A stretch of DNA of 64,000 nucleotides from Stutzerimonas xanthomarina DSM 18231 (GCF_900129835.1 NZ_FQXA01000003.1:434001-498000), one strand, 5' to 3'. Shown: positions 28,786 to 39,046, counted from the stretch's first letter. Notes: generated by a model not told the origin, from the letters alone. Program-made: numbers and translations.

Positions 28786-31356
28786 ATGTCACAAGACCTG
28801 TCCCATCACACGCCCATGATGCAGCAGTACTGGAAGCTCAAACGCGAGCATCCTGACCAGCTGATGTTCTACCGCATGGGCGACTTTTACGAGCTGTTCT
28901 ACGACGACGCCAAGAAAGCGGCCAAGCTGCTGGACATCACCCTGACCGCGCGCGGTCAGTCCGGTGGCAATGCGATCCCCATGGCTGGCATTCCGTTTCA
29001 CTCTGCCGAGGGCTATCTCAGCCGTTTGGTAAAGCTTGGCGAGTCCGTAGTGATCTGCGAACAGATCGGCGACCCGGCGACCAGCAAGGGCCCGGTGGAG
29101 CGACAGGTGGTGCGCATCATCACCCCCGGCACGGTGAGCGATGAAGCCCTGCTCGACGAGCACCGGGATAATCTCCTGGCAGCGGTGGTGGGCGACGAGA
29201 AGCTGTTCGGCCTGTCGGTGCTGGACATCACCAGCGGCCGATTCAGCGTGCAGGAGTTTGGCGGCTGGGAAACGCTACTGGCTGAGGTAGAGCGCCTGAA
29301 CCCGGCTGAACTGATGATCCCGGACGACTGGCCTGCCAATTTGCCAGTCGAGAAGCGCCGCGGCGTACGCCGGCGAGCGCCTTGGGATTTCGACCGTGAC
29401 AGTGGCTTCAAAGGTCTCTGCCAACAGTTTGGGACTCAGGATCTGAAAGGCTTTGGCTGCGAGCGATTGACGCTCGCTATCGGCGCCGCAGGCTGCCTCC
29501 TGACCTATGCCAAGGAAACCCAGCGCACCGCACTGCATCATCTGCGCAGCCTTCGACACGAGCGTCTCGACGAGACTGTCATTCTTGACGGCGCGACCCG
29601 GCGCAATCTGGAACTGGACATTAACCTCGGCGGTGGGCGCGAGAATACCCTGCAATCAGTGGTCGACCGCTGCCAGACCGCCATGGGTAGCCGCCTGCTC
29701 AGCCGCTGGTTGAATCGGCCATTGCGTGATCGAAGCGTGCTCGAAGCCCGTCAGGACTCGATCACCTGCCTGTTGGAGCACTATCGCTTCGAGCAGATTC
29801 AGCCACAGCTGAAAGAAATCGGTGACCTCGAACGCATTCTCGCGCGGATCGGCTTACGCAACGCTCGTCCCCGCGATCTGGCGCGCCTGCGCGACGCGCT
29901 CGCGGCCCTGCCGCAGCTTCAGGAAGCTATGACGGAACTGGTCGCCCCTCATCTGATCGAGCTGGCGACCACCATCCGGACCTACCCCGAGCTCGCTGCA
30001 TTGTTGGCAAAGGCCATCATCGATAACCCGCCGGCAGTAATCCGCGAAGGCGGCGTGTTGAGGACCGGCTATGACACTGAATTGGACGAACTGCAATCGC
30101 TGTCGGAGAACGCCGGCCAGTACCTGATGGACCTGGAAACCCGCGAGAAAGCCCGTACCGGGCTGGCCAACCTCAAGGTCGGCTACAACCGGGTGCATGG
30201 CTATTTTATCGAGCTGCCCAGCAAACAGGCGGAATCTGCACCGGCCGACTACATCCGCAGGCAAACGCTTAAGGGCGCCGAGCGTTTCATTACGCCGGAG
30301 CTCAAAGAGTTCGAAGACAAGGCGCTGTCGGCCAAGAGCCGGGCACTGGCGCGTGAAAAACAGCTCTACGAAGAACTGCTGGAACGGCTCATTGGCCATC
30401 TCGCGCCGCTGCAGGACAGCGCCGCGGCGCTGGCCGAACTCGACGTCCTTAGCAACCTCGCCGAACGGGCTCTGACCCTCGACCTCAATCGCCCGCGCTT
30501 CGTCGAGCATCCCTGCCTGCAGATCGAGCAAGGCCGCCATCCTGTAGTCGAGCAAGTCCTGCAGACGCCGTTCGTCGCCAACGACCTCAGCCTCGACGAC
30601 GACACTCGCATGCTGGTGATTACCGGGCCAAACATGGGCGGTAAGTCGACGTATATGCGCCAGACCGCGCTAATCGTACTGTTGGCACAGATCGGCAGTT
30701 TCGTTCCAGCCAAGGCCTGCGAGCTGTCTCTGGTCGACCGCATCTTTACCCGCATCGGTTCCTCGGACGATCTGGCTGGCGGACGCTCGACCTTCATGGT
30801 GGAGATGAGCGAGACAGCCAACATCCTGCACAACGCCAGCGACCGCAGCCTGGTGCTGATGGACGAAGTCGGTCGCGGCACCAGCACCTTCGATGGCTTG
30901 TCGCTGGCCTGGGCGGCTGCCGAGCACCTGGCCAAACTGCGCGCCTACACCTTGTTTGCGACCCACTATTTCGAACTCACCGTACTGCCCGAAAGCCAGA
31001 CGGTGGTGGCTAACGTGCACCTGTCGGCCACCGAGCACAACGAACGCATCGTTTTCCTGCATCATGTTCTGCCGGGACCGGCAAGCCAGAGTTATGGCTT
31101 GGCAGTGGCACAACTGGCCGGCGTGCCTGGCGAAGTGATTCAGCGCGCACGCGACCATTTGTCGCGGCTGGAAACCACCAGCTTGCCCCACGAAACACCG
31201 AAGATGGCGCCTGGCCAGCCTGCGCCACCCCAGCAAAACGACCTGTTTGCAAGTCTTCCGCACCCGGTGGTCGAAGAATTGCTCCGGATCAATCCCGATG
31301 ATATGAGCCCGCGCCAAGCGCTGGACCTGCTATACAACCTGAAAGCGCGTGTCTGA
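28786..31356 (+). CDS. mutS: DNA mismatch repair protein MutS
   Basis: An 856-residue mismatch-recognition ATPase. I start it at the ATG at 28786 ([16 protein letters not shown]) because the reading upstream is unrelated and overlaps pncC. The mismatch-binding motif [11 protein letters not shown] is at residues ~26-36, Walker [11 protein letters not shown] near 615-624, Walker [15 protein letters not shown] near 690. The C-terminal tetramerisation tail is present. Divergent to pncC. Confidence 0.97.
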   Translation: MSQDLSHHTPMMQQYWKLKREHPDQLMFYRMGDFYELFYDDAKKAAKLLDITLTARGQSGGNAIPMAGIPFHSAEGYLSRLVKLGESVVICEQIGDPATSKGPVERQVVRIITPGTVSDEALLDEHRDNLLAAVVGDEKLFGLSVLDITSGRFSVQEFGGWETLLAEVERLNPAELMIPDDWPANLPVEKRRGVRRRAPWDFDRDSGFKGLCQQFGTQDLKGFGCERLTLAIGAAGCLLTYAKETQRTALHHLRSLRHERLDETVILDGATRRNLELDINLGGGRENTLQSVVDRCQTAMGSRLLSRWLNRPLRDRSVLEARQDSITCLLEHYRFEQIQPQLKEIGDLERILARIGLRNARPRDLARLRDALAALPQLQEAMTELVAPHLIELATTIRTYPELAALLAKAIIDNPPAVIREGGVLRTGYDTELDELQSLSENAGQYLMDLETREKARTGLANLKVGYNRVHGYFIELPSKQAESAPADYIRRQTLKGAERFITPELKEFEDKALSAKSRALAREKQLYEELLERLIGHLAPLQDSAAALAELDVLSNLAERALTLDLNRPRFVEHPCLQIEQGRHPVVEQVLQTPFVANDLSLDDDTRMLVITGPNMGGKSTYMRQTALIVLLAQIGSFVPAKACELSLVDRIFTRIGSSDDLAGGRSTFMVEMSETANILHNASDRSLVLMDEVGRGTSTFDGLSLAWAAAEHLAKLRAYTLFATHYFELTVLPESQTVVANVHLSATEHNERIVFLHHVLPGPASQSYGLAVAQLAGVPGEVIQRARDHLSRLETTSLPHETPKMAPGQPAPPQQNDLFASLPHPVVEELLRINPDDMSPRQALDLLYNLKARV

Positions 31357-31488
31357 CGGCTGCTAAAAAGCTGCTAGAATCGCGCGCATTTTTTGGATAT
31401 AGGCGGCATTTGCCTGGTGCCGCCATAATCCTGCCGAACGGGGGCGTCATTGCAACGCCACCCGACACGCCCGAGGAGATAGCTAGAA

Positions 31489-31812
31489 ATGACCTTCGTC
31501 GTCACCGACAACTGCATCAAGTGCAAATACACCGATTGTGTAGAAGTCTGTCCGGTGGACTGCTTCTACGAAGGGCCGAACTTCCTGGTCATTCATCCGG
31601 ACGAGTGCATTGACTGCGCGTTGTGCGAGCCGGAGTGTCCTGCCCAAGCGATCTTCTCCGAAGATGAAGTACCGGATGATCAGCAGGAGTACATCCAGCT
31701 GAACGCCGATCTAGCGGAAGTCTGGCCGAACATTACCGAGAAGAAAGACTCGCTGCCGGACGCCGAAGAGTGGGACGGCGTGAAGGACAAGCTGCAACAT
31801 CTGGAGCGCTGA
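31489..31812 (+). CDS. fdxA: Seven-iron ferredoxin FdxA
   Basis: A 107-residue ferredoxin with a [3Fe-4S] and a [4Fe-4S] cluster: [17 protein letters not shown] at residues ~9-25 and [13 protein letters not shown] at ~40-52. It starts 132 bases after mutS, with GAGGAGATAG upstream. In P. aeruginosa the next genes are rpoS and its neighbours; here a CsbD-type gene follows on the other strand. Confidence 0.96.
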   Translation: MTFVVTDNCIKCKYTDCVEVCPVDCFYEGPNFLVIHPDECIDCALCEPECPAQAIFSEDEVPDDQQEYIQLNADLAEVWPNITEKKDSLPDAEEWDGVKDKLQHLER

Positions 31813-31825
31813 GAGGCGTCCGGAC

Positions 31826-31857
31826 AAAAAAATGCCCGCGCGATGCGGGCATTTTTT
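31826..31857. terminator. Bidirectional rho-independent terminator
   Basis: AAAAAATGCCCGC and GCGGGCATTTTTT flank a 4-5 nt loop. The A and T runs on the two sides mean it can end both fdxA and the convergent CsbD-type gene. Confidence 0.92.
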
Positions 31858-31871
31858 ATGAAAGCTGCGAA

Positions 31872-32063
31872 TCAGGCGCGATCAACACCCTTCTTCACTG
31901 CGTCCTTGACTTCGCCCTTGGCTTGCTGAGCGTCGCCCTTGACTTCCTGGCGTTGGCCTTCGCCTTTCATGCGCTCGTTATCGGTTGCCTCACCCAAGCC
32001 TTGCTTGGCTTTGCCGACGGCTTCGTTGAGGTTGCCTTTCACTTTATCTTCAGTACTGCTCAT
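31872..32063 (-). CDS. CsbD-family stress protein
   Basis: A 63-residue very hydrophilic Lys/Glu/Gly-rich protein of the CsbD family (VKGNLNEAVGKAKQGLGEAT, then GEGQRQEVKGDAQQAKGEVK). These are general stress proteins of unknown mechanism, often stationary-phase induced. It is followed by the shared terminator. Confidence 0.93.
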   Translation of the reverse strand: MSSTEDKVKGNLNEAVGKAKQGLGEATDNERMKGEGQRQEVKGDAQQAKGEVKDAVKKGVDRA

Positions 32064-32153
32064 GGCTCATTCCTCTCTGCTTGGGTACGTTCAGTGGACC
32101 GAACGCCTCCGATATTAGTTTCGTTTTTCCGAGGAACGGCAAGGCGGAGCCAG

Positions 32154-33146
32154 TCAGACATTTCGGGCTTTGGCCAGGCGATCGAACAATGGCCGACCGG
32201 CGAGATGCAGAAACAGCGGCGCGCCGGCGATGAGATAGAAGTAATAGGTTACGAAACGCCAGATCAGTATGCCCGCCGCCGCCGTGGACTTCCCCACCAA
32301 AGGCGCCAGCAAGGCCGCAGAGGCCAGTTCGGCACTACCGGCACCACCCGGCAGCAGGCTCAGTTGTCCGGCTGTCAGCGCCAGCAGCTGCACGATAAAG
32401 GTCCAGGCCCAGGCCAGCGAGCTGCCAAGCCCTAGCAAGGTCAGGTACAGCACGCTATAGCGCAGCAGCCAATGCAGCGTGGTCAGGATGAACACCCCGA
32501 GCAGGATCGACCGCGGCAACCGGAAACACTCGAGCAATGCATTGCGAAAACTCAACACCTTTCTGGCCCAGCTACGCCGACGCGTACGCTTCACACCCAG
32601 TCGACCGACCAGCCAGCCGTTGATCAGAAATACCTGCCGATGAAAGCGGCCAAGCAAAGCAAGTAGCACCATTAAGCCGATCAGCAGTGCCGCACTAAAG
32701 CCAAGCAGGCTGGCGATATAGCTGTTCAGCGAATGGGTGACCGCATAGATGAGCACACCCACCAGCGCACAGGCGAAAAACAGCAGGTCGGTCAGCTGCT
32801 CGACCGCATAGGTCGCGGTACCCTTGGCGGGCGGCACGCCATGGCGCAGCAACAGCGCCATCATCGTCAACGGACCACCGGCGCCGCCCGGCGTAGCACA
32901 GATGGCGAACTCCGTTGCGATCACGATGCCCAGCGCACGATGCTGTCCCAAGCGGCGACGGCCAATGAGCAAGCGCAGCCGGAGCGCATTCAAATACCAG
33001 CCAAATACGATCATGCCAAGCATCGTCAGTAGCAAGCCTGGGGAAAAACTGCGTAACCGCTCGAACAAGCCACTGCCGCCGAGCAAAATCGGCACCAGGG
33101 CGGCCATCAGCAAAGCGCCAGCGAGCAACCACCAGCGACGACTCAT
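32154..33146 (-). CDS. Lysylphosphatidylglycerol synthase-type flippase-like membrane protein
   Basis: A 330-residue protein of the UPF0104/AglD-like family with about eight hydrophobic helices and the conserved GGAGGPLTMMALL near residue 87 and LLPGGAGSAELAS near 263. These resemble the N-terminal flippase domain of MprF and may move lipid-linked molecules. It ends an operon after a glycosyltransferase and a deacetylase-like protein, with a 4-base overlap, so a glycolipid role is likely. Confidence 0.87.
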   Translation of the reverse strand: MSRRWWLLAGALLMAALVPILLGGSGLFERLRSFSPGLLLTMLGMIVFGWYLNALRLRLLIGRRRLGQHRALGIVIATEFAICATPGGAGGPLTMMALLLRHGVPPAKGTATYAVEQLTDLLFFACALVGVLIYAVTHSLNSYIASLLGFSAALLIGLMVLLALLGRFHRQVFLINGWLVGRLGVKRTRRRSWARKVLSFRNALLECFRLPRSILLGVFILTTLHWLLRYSVLYLTLLGLGSSLAWAWTFIVQLLALTAGQLSLLPGGAGSAELASAALLAPLVGKSTAAAGILIWRFVTYYFYLIAGAPLFLHLAGRPLFDRLAKARNV

Positions 33147-33907
33147 GCCGCGGCGCTCGAAGTCAGTACGTGGCGATCAAGCCAGTCTATTTTCGTCACT
33201 GGCTCGCGCCCGTCTGCGAGCAACCGGATCAACAGATCCAGCCAGTACTGACGCGAGAACGGATGGCGCATATCCACCGGATGCAAACCGAGCCGCAACA
33301 CCGGCGACCGCTGGTACCGATGGAGCATTCGCTCGCTGAGCAGCCGTGACATACCGCGGCGCCATGCACTTCGAGCACTCCAGACCAGGCCGGGCGCGTC
33401 TATGGCTTGGTAGTCGGGCAGCAAGTAAAAGTGGCCAGGGTCGCTGGTATAGGTCAGCCCAGTCGCAGCCAACGCTTCTCGAGCCCCCGACCCCAAAAGC
33501 CAGGCAGGCGCCACGAAGCCATACAGGGGCCACTGGTTGCGTTCGAACAGTTCGATTCCATGCCGCAAACGCCTGGCAGACTCTTCGCGGCTCAGCGGGT
33601 AGAACTCGCCTTCATGGGTGAAGACGCGGCGCATAAACCAGTCACGTGGCGTGCGCGGTTCAGGCGCCTCATCGGCGTGGTAGCACCCATGCAGGATCAG
33701 CTCATCGCCACGTGCGAGTCGCCCATCCAGCAAACGTCGGAATTCCACATGATCATCGAGCCGGTTGCGGCGGTGGAAATTCGGCACCACGAGCCACGAA
33801 ATCGGTATCTGGCCCAGCGCGTCGACCGCTTCGACGAAGGGCCGGTAGTCCGGCCATGTCTCTGGCGCCACGTCATGCAGCACCAGCATCAGGCTGCGCT
33901 CAGCCAT
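33143..33907 (-). CDS. DUF2334-type polysaccharide deacetylase-like protein
   Basis: A 254-residue protein starting at the ATG at 33907, which overlaps the stop of the preceding glycosyltransferase. The family landmarks are SLMLVLHDVAPETWPDY near residue 5, ELILHGCYHAD near 80 (H-x(3)-H-like metal site) and FVAPAWLLG near 140. It belongs to the NodB-like carbohydrate esterase superfamily. It probably acts on a surface or lipid-linked sugar; the substrate is unknown. Confidence 0.85.
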   Translation of the reverse strand: MAERSLMLVLHDVAPETWPDYRPFVEAVDALGQIPISWLVVPNFHRRNRLDDHVEFRRLLDGRLARGDELILHGCYHADEAPEPRTPRDWFMRRVFTHEGEFYPLSREESARRLRHGIELFERNQWPLYGFVAPAWLLGSGAREALAATGLTYTSDPGHFYLLPDYQAIDAPGLVWSARSAWRRGMSRLLSERMLHRYQRSPVLRLGLHPVDMRHPFSRQYWLDLLIRLLADGREPVTKIDWLDRHVLTSSAAA

Positions 33908-35015
33908 GCACGGCGACCGGCAATTCCGCCGTGCCCAATACCGCGTGATAGTGCGCCAACAAGCCGGCGACCACAGCATCCCAAGCATGGTGCGCCTCGA
34001 CATGCTGACGGGCTTGCATGCCGAGTAATCGCGGATCGTCCTCGAACAACTCTCGTACGGTCTGCGCCATCGCTGCGGCGTCCAACGGGCGGCAGAGCCG
34101 ACCGGTATGGAACGGCACCAGTTCAGGTAATGCGCCAGCGCGTGCCGCGATTACGGGTATCCCACTGGCCATGGCTTCGAGCGCTACCAGGCCGAACGTC
34201 TCCTGGTTTCCGGCGTGCAGCAGGACGTCGCTGCTGGCCATGTAGCGCGCCACCTCCGCGGCAGGACAAAACCGGTCGATCACTGACACGTTGGACGGCA
34301 CGCGATGCGGCATACCGGAACCTACCAGCAGGAGATGGTAGGGCTCACCCAAGCGCCGTGCGGTGTCCAGCAGTACATTGAGGTTCTTTTCTCGTGATCC
34401 GCGTCCTGCGAAAATCATCAACCGCGCATCGTCGGCAAGGCCCAGTTCGCGGCGGACCTGAGGGTCACGCAAACTCGGCCGAAAGGTATCCAGATCAACA
34501 CCCAACGGCTGCACATAAACATTATCGACGCCCAGCGATGTCAGCTTCTCTGCCATGACGCGACTCGGCGCCAGTACCCGGTCGAAGCTGCTGTACAGCC
34601 TGGAAACGTAGCCGTTCATGTTGGTGCCCAGCCATCGGCCGATACGGTTGCTCACCAGCAATGGCAAATCCGAGTGGTAAAAGCCGATTACCGGCACGTC
34701 CAGACGCCGACCGGCGTCGAGAGCAGCCCAGGCTGTCATGTAGGGGTCCCCGACCTCGATCACGTCAGGGCGCAGAGAGCGCAGCTGATTACGCCAAGGA
34801 GAGCGCCGTATGGGAAACCGATAGCCCTTGCCGAATGGCAGGGCGGGTGCCGGAATTTGATAGATACCCGCGTTGTGACTATAGCGCTCACCCGGAACCA
34901 GGATGCTATGGCGAACTCCAGCATATAGCTGCAAGCGCCGGTGTTTGGCCTCGAGATAAGTACGCACGCCGCCGCTAGCAGGTGCGTAGAACATGGTCAT
35001 ATCGGCGATGTGCAA
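33900..35015 (-). CDS. GT4-family glycosyltransferase
   Basis: A 371-residue GT-B glycosyltransferase, first of a three-gene operon. The N-terminal acceptor half has YAPASGGVRTYLEAKH; the C-terminal donor half has the group 1 motifs IFAGRGSREKNLN and the E-x7-E region ETFGLVALEAMASGIPVIA near residue 280. Similar proteins make glycolipids with mannose or glucose. The neighbours suggest a glycolipid synthesised and then moved by the UPF0104-type protein. Confidence 0.88.
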   Translation of the reverse strand: MHIADMTMFYAPASGGVRTYLEAKHRRLQLYAGVRHSILVPGERYSHNAGIYQIPAPALPFGKGYRFPIRRSPWRNQLRSLRPDVIEVGDPYMTAWAALDAGRRLDVPVIGFYHSDLPLLVSNRIGRWLGTNMNGYVSRLYSSFDRVLAPSRVMAEKLTSLGVDNVYVQPLGVDLDTFRPSLRDPQVRRELGLADDARLMIFAGRGSREKNLNVLLDTARRLGEPYHLLLVGSGMPHRVPSNVSVIDRFCPAAEVARYMASSDVLLHAGNQETFGLVALEAMASGIPVIAARAGALPELVPFHTGRLCRPLDAAAMAQTVRELFEDDPRLLGMQARQHVEAHHAWDAVVAGLLAHYHAVLGTAELPVAVHG

Positions 35016-35191
35016 AGTGGAGCGTCTCCGTTAGGTCTCGATGCAAAACCTTCGGAGCCGGTTTCAGTTAGCCGTGAGCGGCGACCCTTGGCAGGCCCGC
35101 AGCCAGACCACCACCCGAAAGATTCTGCAATGAAATCAATGGACCACCGGTCCGGACAGTTGTTCGCCGTCGCATCTGCGCTATCTGCTCA

Positions 35192-36061
35192 CTAGCCGTC
35201 GACACGCTTGTCACCGTCATCTTTACCCTCTGTAGAGGCATGTTCGATCACCGCATTCAGCTCAGCACCGAAGAGCAGAACCGCCGCTGATATGTAGAAA
35301 TAGAGCAACAGCACAATTACCGCCCCGATGCTGCCGTAAGTCGCGTCATAGTTACCGAAGTTCTGCACATACAAGCCAAAGCCGGTGGACGCGGCAATCC
35401 ACACGATCACAGCCAGTACCGAGCCTGGTGTGATGAAACGGAACTCTTGCTCGACGTCGGGCGTGACGTAATAGAGCACTGCCACCACCAGCATCATCAG
35501 CACCACCACCACTGGCCAGCGTAGCCAGGTCCACAGCGTGACGACGATTGCCTTTAAGCCGACCTGATCAGCTAGCCACTCGATAACTTGCGGGCCGACG
35601 ACCATCAGCGCCGCAGTGGCCAGCAGAATCAGCGCCAAGCCAATCGTGTATACAACCGAAAGTACAACCAATTTCCAGGTCGGTCGTCCTTCCTTGACGT
35701 CGTAGGCCTTGTTCATGGCGTTCATCAACGAGCGAACTCCGACCGAGGCCGACCACAACGCCACGAGAATACCGAAGGAAAGGAAACCGCCTTTTTTCTC
35801 CTGCATTCCGTCAATAACAGGGTTGACCAAGTCCAACGCATCGGGGGGCAACACCAGTGCAACCTGTTCGCGAAGCCAGGTAAAAAAATCCTGCAGATCC
35901 AGCAGGCCCAGCAATGCAATCAGAAATAGCAAAAAGGGAAACAACGAAAAAATCGCTCGGTATGCCAGAGCCGACGCGTAGGTGGTCATGTCGTCGTTGC
36001 TGAAATCCTTGAAGGTGCGTTTCAACAGCTCGAAGCTGCCGATGCCACGCGTATTCAGCAT
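35192..36061 (-). CDS. YihY/virulence factor BrkB family membrane protein
   Basis: A protein of about 289 residues with six membrane helices and the family landmarks MTTYASALAYRAIFSLFPFL, SVGVRSLMNAMNKAY and GSIGAVIVLLLYFYISA near the end. I favour the ATG at 36061 because AGGGGA lies 6 bases upstream; a start up to 56 codons earlier is open. The older name ribonuclease BN is not correct for this family. Function unknown. Confidence 0.85.
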   Translation of the reverse strand: MLNTRGIGSFELLKRTFKDFSNDDMTTYASALAYRAIFSLFPFLLFLIALLGLLDLQDFFTWLREQVALVLPPDALDLVNPVIDGMQEKKGGFLSFGILVALWSASVGVRSLMNAMNKAYDVKEGRPTWKLVVLSVVYTIGLALILLATAALMVVGPQVIEWLADQVGLKAIVVTLWTWLRWPVVVVLMMLVVAVLYYVTPDVEQEFRFITPGSVLAVIVWIAASTGFGLYVQNFGNYDATYGSIGAVIVLLLYFYISAAVLLFGAELNAVIEHASTEGKDDGDKRVDG

Positions 36062-36399
36062 TGCCATTCCCCTTTTCGCTCTGAAAAAAGCCGAAGCCGT
36101 TAATCGTCGGACGACCCTCGGTTGCAAGAGTTCGCCTTCCGCGATGAGCGAGACGACGTAGAGCCTGTCTAGCACGCGATGCGCCCACCGGCTTAAGCAC
36201 GACGGGCGCATGGCGGAGGAACTTTCCACGCTGTTGACGCTCTTGATGGAGTCGCCAATTCAGTCCAACGCTGACTGAAAGCGACTGCATACAGCTGCCA
36301 GGTCCGAACCGCTTAATCAGCGCGTTTGACTTGACCAGCAGTAGCAACCCGGACGCCAGCCATGGCTTTTGTCGCGATTAGCGGCCGCAGGAGCATTGA
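36062..36399. other. Divergent intergenic region
   Basis: About 340 bases between the YihY gene and the flippase gene. It may hold the two divergent promoters. The YihY frame stays open across part of it, but codons there do not resemble the family. AGGAG precedes the flippase start. No RNA gene or repeat recognised. Confidence 0.4.
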
Positions 36400-37671
36400 A
36401 TGAAATCGGCCTACGCCACGGACGCACCCCACCCTGGAATGAAAGCCGACCTCGTCAAATACGCCCGACTCATATTGACCAAAGGCAGCGGCGCTGGCGC
36501 TACGCTTGGCCTGAATATCCTGTTGGCGCGGCTGTTGGTGCCCGAGTTGGCCGGTACGGTGTTCTTTTGCGTGGCGCTGGGCATCTTCCTGTCGCTGCTC
36601 GCCCGGCTGGGCCTCGACATTGCTTGCCTGAAAAATATCTCCTCCTTGCACGAAGGCCAGCAGCGCAAGTACTTCGACCGAGCCTTGATGCTCTCGGCAC
36701 TGATGAACATACCTGCATTCCTGATCGGCCTGCTGGTGGTGTATTTCTCCGAGACCACGCAGGCCTATTTCGTCCACGCCGCCGTCCTGTTTGCGGTTAC
36801 TGCACTTGGCCTGTCACTGCTGAGCATCGCCAGCGAGACCTTGAAGGCCAAGCACAAGACCAGCGAGGGCCTGTTCTGGCAAACGGCTGTCCAGCCTGCG
36901 CTAACGCTTCTGCTGGTGGCGATCACCGGCAGCGACCTGACGACCGTAGTGGCCTGCTTTGCGTTCAGCTTCGCGCTGGCCATTCTCGGATCGATCTGGC
37001 GTGCCCGAGCCAGCCTCCCCCGCTCAGGAACCGAGGCTGCGCTGGGCTGGCGAGAAATGCTCATCCTCTGCATACCGCTGATGCTGATTGCCGTCATGAA
37101 CAGCATCATCGAGCTGTCCGACACGCTGCTACTCGGCGTGCTGCGCTCAGCCAGTGAAGTCAGCATCTATTACATCGCAGCCAAGATCGCCGCGCTCTCG
37201 ACCACGCTGCTGTTCATCATCAACGGCACCATCGCCCCGGACATCTCCAAACGCTGGGCGCAGAACGACCGCGCTGGTGCGTTCGCTATTGTCCGCAAAT
37301 ATTCGCGCTTCATGCTGGCGCTGGCACTGATGATCCTGCTCGCCATCGGGCTGCTGCGCGAATACATCCTTGCCGTGTTCGGCCCCGAATATCGCGAGCA
37401 GGGCATCTATCCATTGCTGGTACTCGCCATCGGCTATTTCTTCGTCCTGGCCGCAGGCCCGCTGGGCATCTTCATGACCATGACGGGCAATCACCGTCGT
37501 TACTTGCACAACAACATCGCGGCCTGCGTGATCAACGTCGCGCTAAACCTGATCCTCATTCCGCGCTACGGCGTCAACGGCGCCTGCTTCGCGACCGCCG
37601 TGGCGCTGGCGATCAAAAACACCCTGCTCTACGTGCAGTTCAAGAATATCGAAAGGAGTCCGACGCCATGA
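36400..37671 (+). CDS. Wzx-like polysaccharide flippase
   Basis: A 423-residue membrane protein with 12-14 hydrophobic helices of the MOP superfamily (polysaccharide biosynthesis/MATE-like). The N-terminal ILTKGSGAGATLGLNILLAR and the later LFIINGTIAPDISKRWAQND are typical. It overlaps the pyruvyltransferase gene by 4 bases (ATGA), so the two form a coupled pair. It probably moves a lipid-linked glycan across the inner membrane. Confidence 0.88.
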   Translation: MKSAYATDAPHPGMKADLVKYARLILTKGSGAGATLGLNILLARLLVPELAGTVFFCVALGIFLSLLARLGLDIACLKNISSLHEGQQRKYFDRALMLSALMNIPAFLIGLLVVYFSETTQAYFVHAAVLFAVTALGLSLLSIASETLKAKHKTSEGLFWQTAVQPALTLLLVAITGSDLTTVVACFAFSFALAILGSIWRARASLPRSGTEAALGWREMLILCIPLMLIAVMNSIIELSDTLLLGVLRSASEVSIYYIAAKIAALSTTLLFIINGTIAPDISKRWAQNDRAGAFAIVRKYSRFMLALALMILLAIGLLREYILAVFGPEYREQGIYPLLVLAIGYFFVLAAGPLGIFMTMTGNHRRYLHNNIAACVINVALNLILIPRYGVNGACFATAVALAIKNTLLYVQFKNIERSPTP

Positions 37672-38909
37672 CTGACCGGGTAAACGTAATCGCCTACGGA
37701 GCCTATGACCGGCACAACTATGGCGATCTGCTCTTTGCAATTGTCCTCAAGCGTTACCTGGAAGCGGATGGTCGCTTTTCGGTACTGATCGCTGCGACCA
37801 AAAAATCCAATCTCTCCAGTTATGGTGCGCTGCCGACCATCCCGCTGAAAAAAGCGCTGGACGCCACCCGTCAGCAGCCGAAAACGATGCTCATCGTGGC
37901 GGGCGGCGAGTGTCTTACGGCGCAATGGGAAAGCATCATCGGCTACCTCGCACCGCAGGCGATCTACTACCCGATCAAGGCCAGCCCCTATCTGATCGGA
38001 CACAAAGCCTTCATCCGCCTGAGCCGTCTGTTCACGTCGATTCCTTCGGACATCCCGCTGGTCCTGGGCGAACGTGACCTGCCAGGCTACAAGGTGATGT
38101 ACAACAGCGTCGGTGGTAACGAGATCAGCCGGAAGAAGCCGCTGATCCATGACGCGATCAAACGCAACCTCAAAGACTGCACCTATGTGTCGGTACGTGA
38201 CCGGGAAACATCGGCCGAACTGGACAAGCTCGGTGTCGAACACAACCTGGTGCCAGACAGCGCCATTCTCATCTCCGACATTTTTCCGCAGCCGACCGAG
38301 CCTGCCGAACCCGGCCATATCGTTTTCCACATCTCTGACCACCATGCCAAGCGCCGCATCGAGGCGATCGCTCAGCAACTGACCGAACTCAACGTCAATA
38401 CCGGTCTCAAGATCGCGCTGCTCACCATCGGCAAGGCACCCGGCCACTCGGACGACGAACCGCTCGACAAACTGCATAGCCTGCTCGGCGACGAGCGTGC
38501 CTACCGTGTCGACAGCGGCAACATCGACGACATCATCCGCTGCATCGCCACCAGCAAGCTCTATTGCGGCACCAGCCTGCACGGCGCGATCACCGCGCTG
38601 GCCTACGCCGTTCCGCAAATCGCCTTGCTGCCACAGCGCGTGATCAAACTGTCGAGCTTTCTTGAGACCTGGGTACCCAAGCAGTCGTGCGGCTTTGCAG
38701 AAGTCCCGCAGATCAGCCAGATCGGCACCAACCTGATCAGTGTGTTTGGCGACAGTCAACGGGCCGAACTACGCGCTGTAGTCGAAGCCATGAAGGGCCG
38801 TGTGCGGGCTAATCTCGATCATATGGTCGAGCTCTACGATGCGGCACCCGCTCGCGGCGAGGCGCCACGAAATGAACAACACAAGCCGGAAGCTGTAGCC
38901 GCGAACTGA
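37668..38909 (+). CDS. Polysaccharide pyruvyl transferase family protein
   Basis: A 413-residue protein of the CsaB/WcaK family, which put pyruvyl ketals on sugars. Visible are YGAYDRHNYGDLLFAIVLKR at residues ~7-26 (conserved GNxGD-like start; here HNYGD) and the late YCGTSLHGAITALAYAVPQ with the conserved S-L-H-G. It is coupled to the flippase, so the pair modifies and exports a glycan whose other genes are not nearby. Confidence 0.87.
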   Translation: MTDRVNVIAYGAYDRHNYGDLLFAIVLKRYLEADGRFSVLIAATKKSNLSSYGALPTIPLKKALDATRQQPKTMLIVAGGECLTAQWESIIGYLAPQAIYYPIKASPYLIGHKAFIRLSRLFTSIPSDIPLVLGERDLPGYKVMYNSVGGNEISRKKPLIHDAIKRNLKDCTYVSVRDRETSAELDKLGVEHNLVPDSAILISDIFPQPTEPAEPGHIVFHISDHHAKRRIEAIAQQLTELNVNTGLKIALLTIGKAPGHSDDEPLDKLHSLLGDERAYRVDSGNIDDIIRCIATSKLYCGTSLHGAITALAYAVPQIALLPQRVIKLSSFLETWVPKQSCGFAEVPQISQIGTNLISVFGDSQRAELRAVVEAMKGRVRANLDHMVELYDAAPARGEAPRNEQHKPEAVAAN

Positions 38910-38957
38910 ATCAACCTGCCGCGCTAGAAGAAAGAGAAGCCCGCAATCATCAGGGTG

Positions 38958-38996
38958 TGTGAAAACAACTGCGCTCGGTCACGCTGCGTTTTCACA
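38958..38996. repeat. Imperfect palindrome, possible REP-like element
   Basis: TGTGAAAAC and GTTTTCACA flank a 21-nt centre that is itself partly palindromic (GCGCTCGGTC and ACGCTGC). It lies in the gap between the pyruvyltransferase gene and the convergent YcaO gene. It could be a terminator or a dispersed extragenic palindrome; copy number is unknown. Confidence 0.45.
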
Positions 38997-39046
38997 GGCT
39001 CTGAATCACGCGGGCTCTGGGGCCATCAGCGCCATCAGGCGCTCAA

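Noticed and set aside
31813..31871. RsmZ RNA after fdxA
   Set aside because: The 59-base gap holds only a terminator hairpin and no series of GGA stem-loops.
37629..38759. 376-codon minus-strand open frame
   Set aside because: It is antisense to the flippase-pyruvyltransferase pair, whose frames have clear family motifs.
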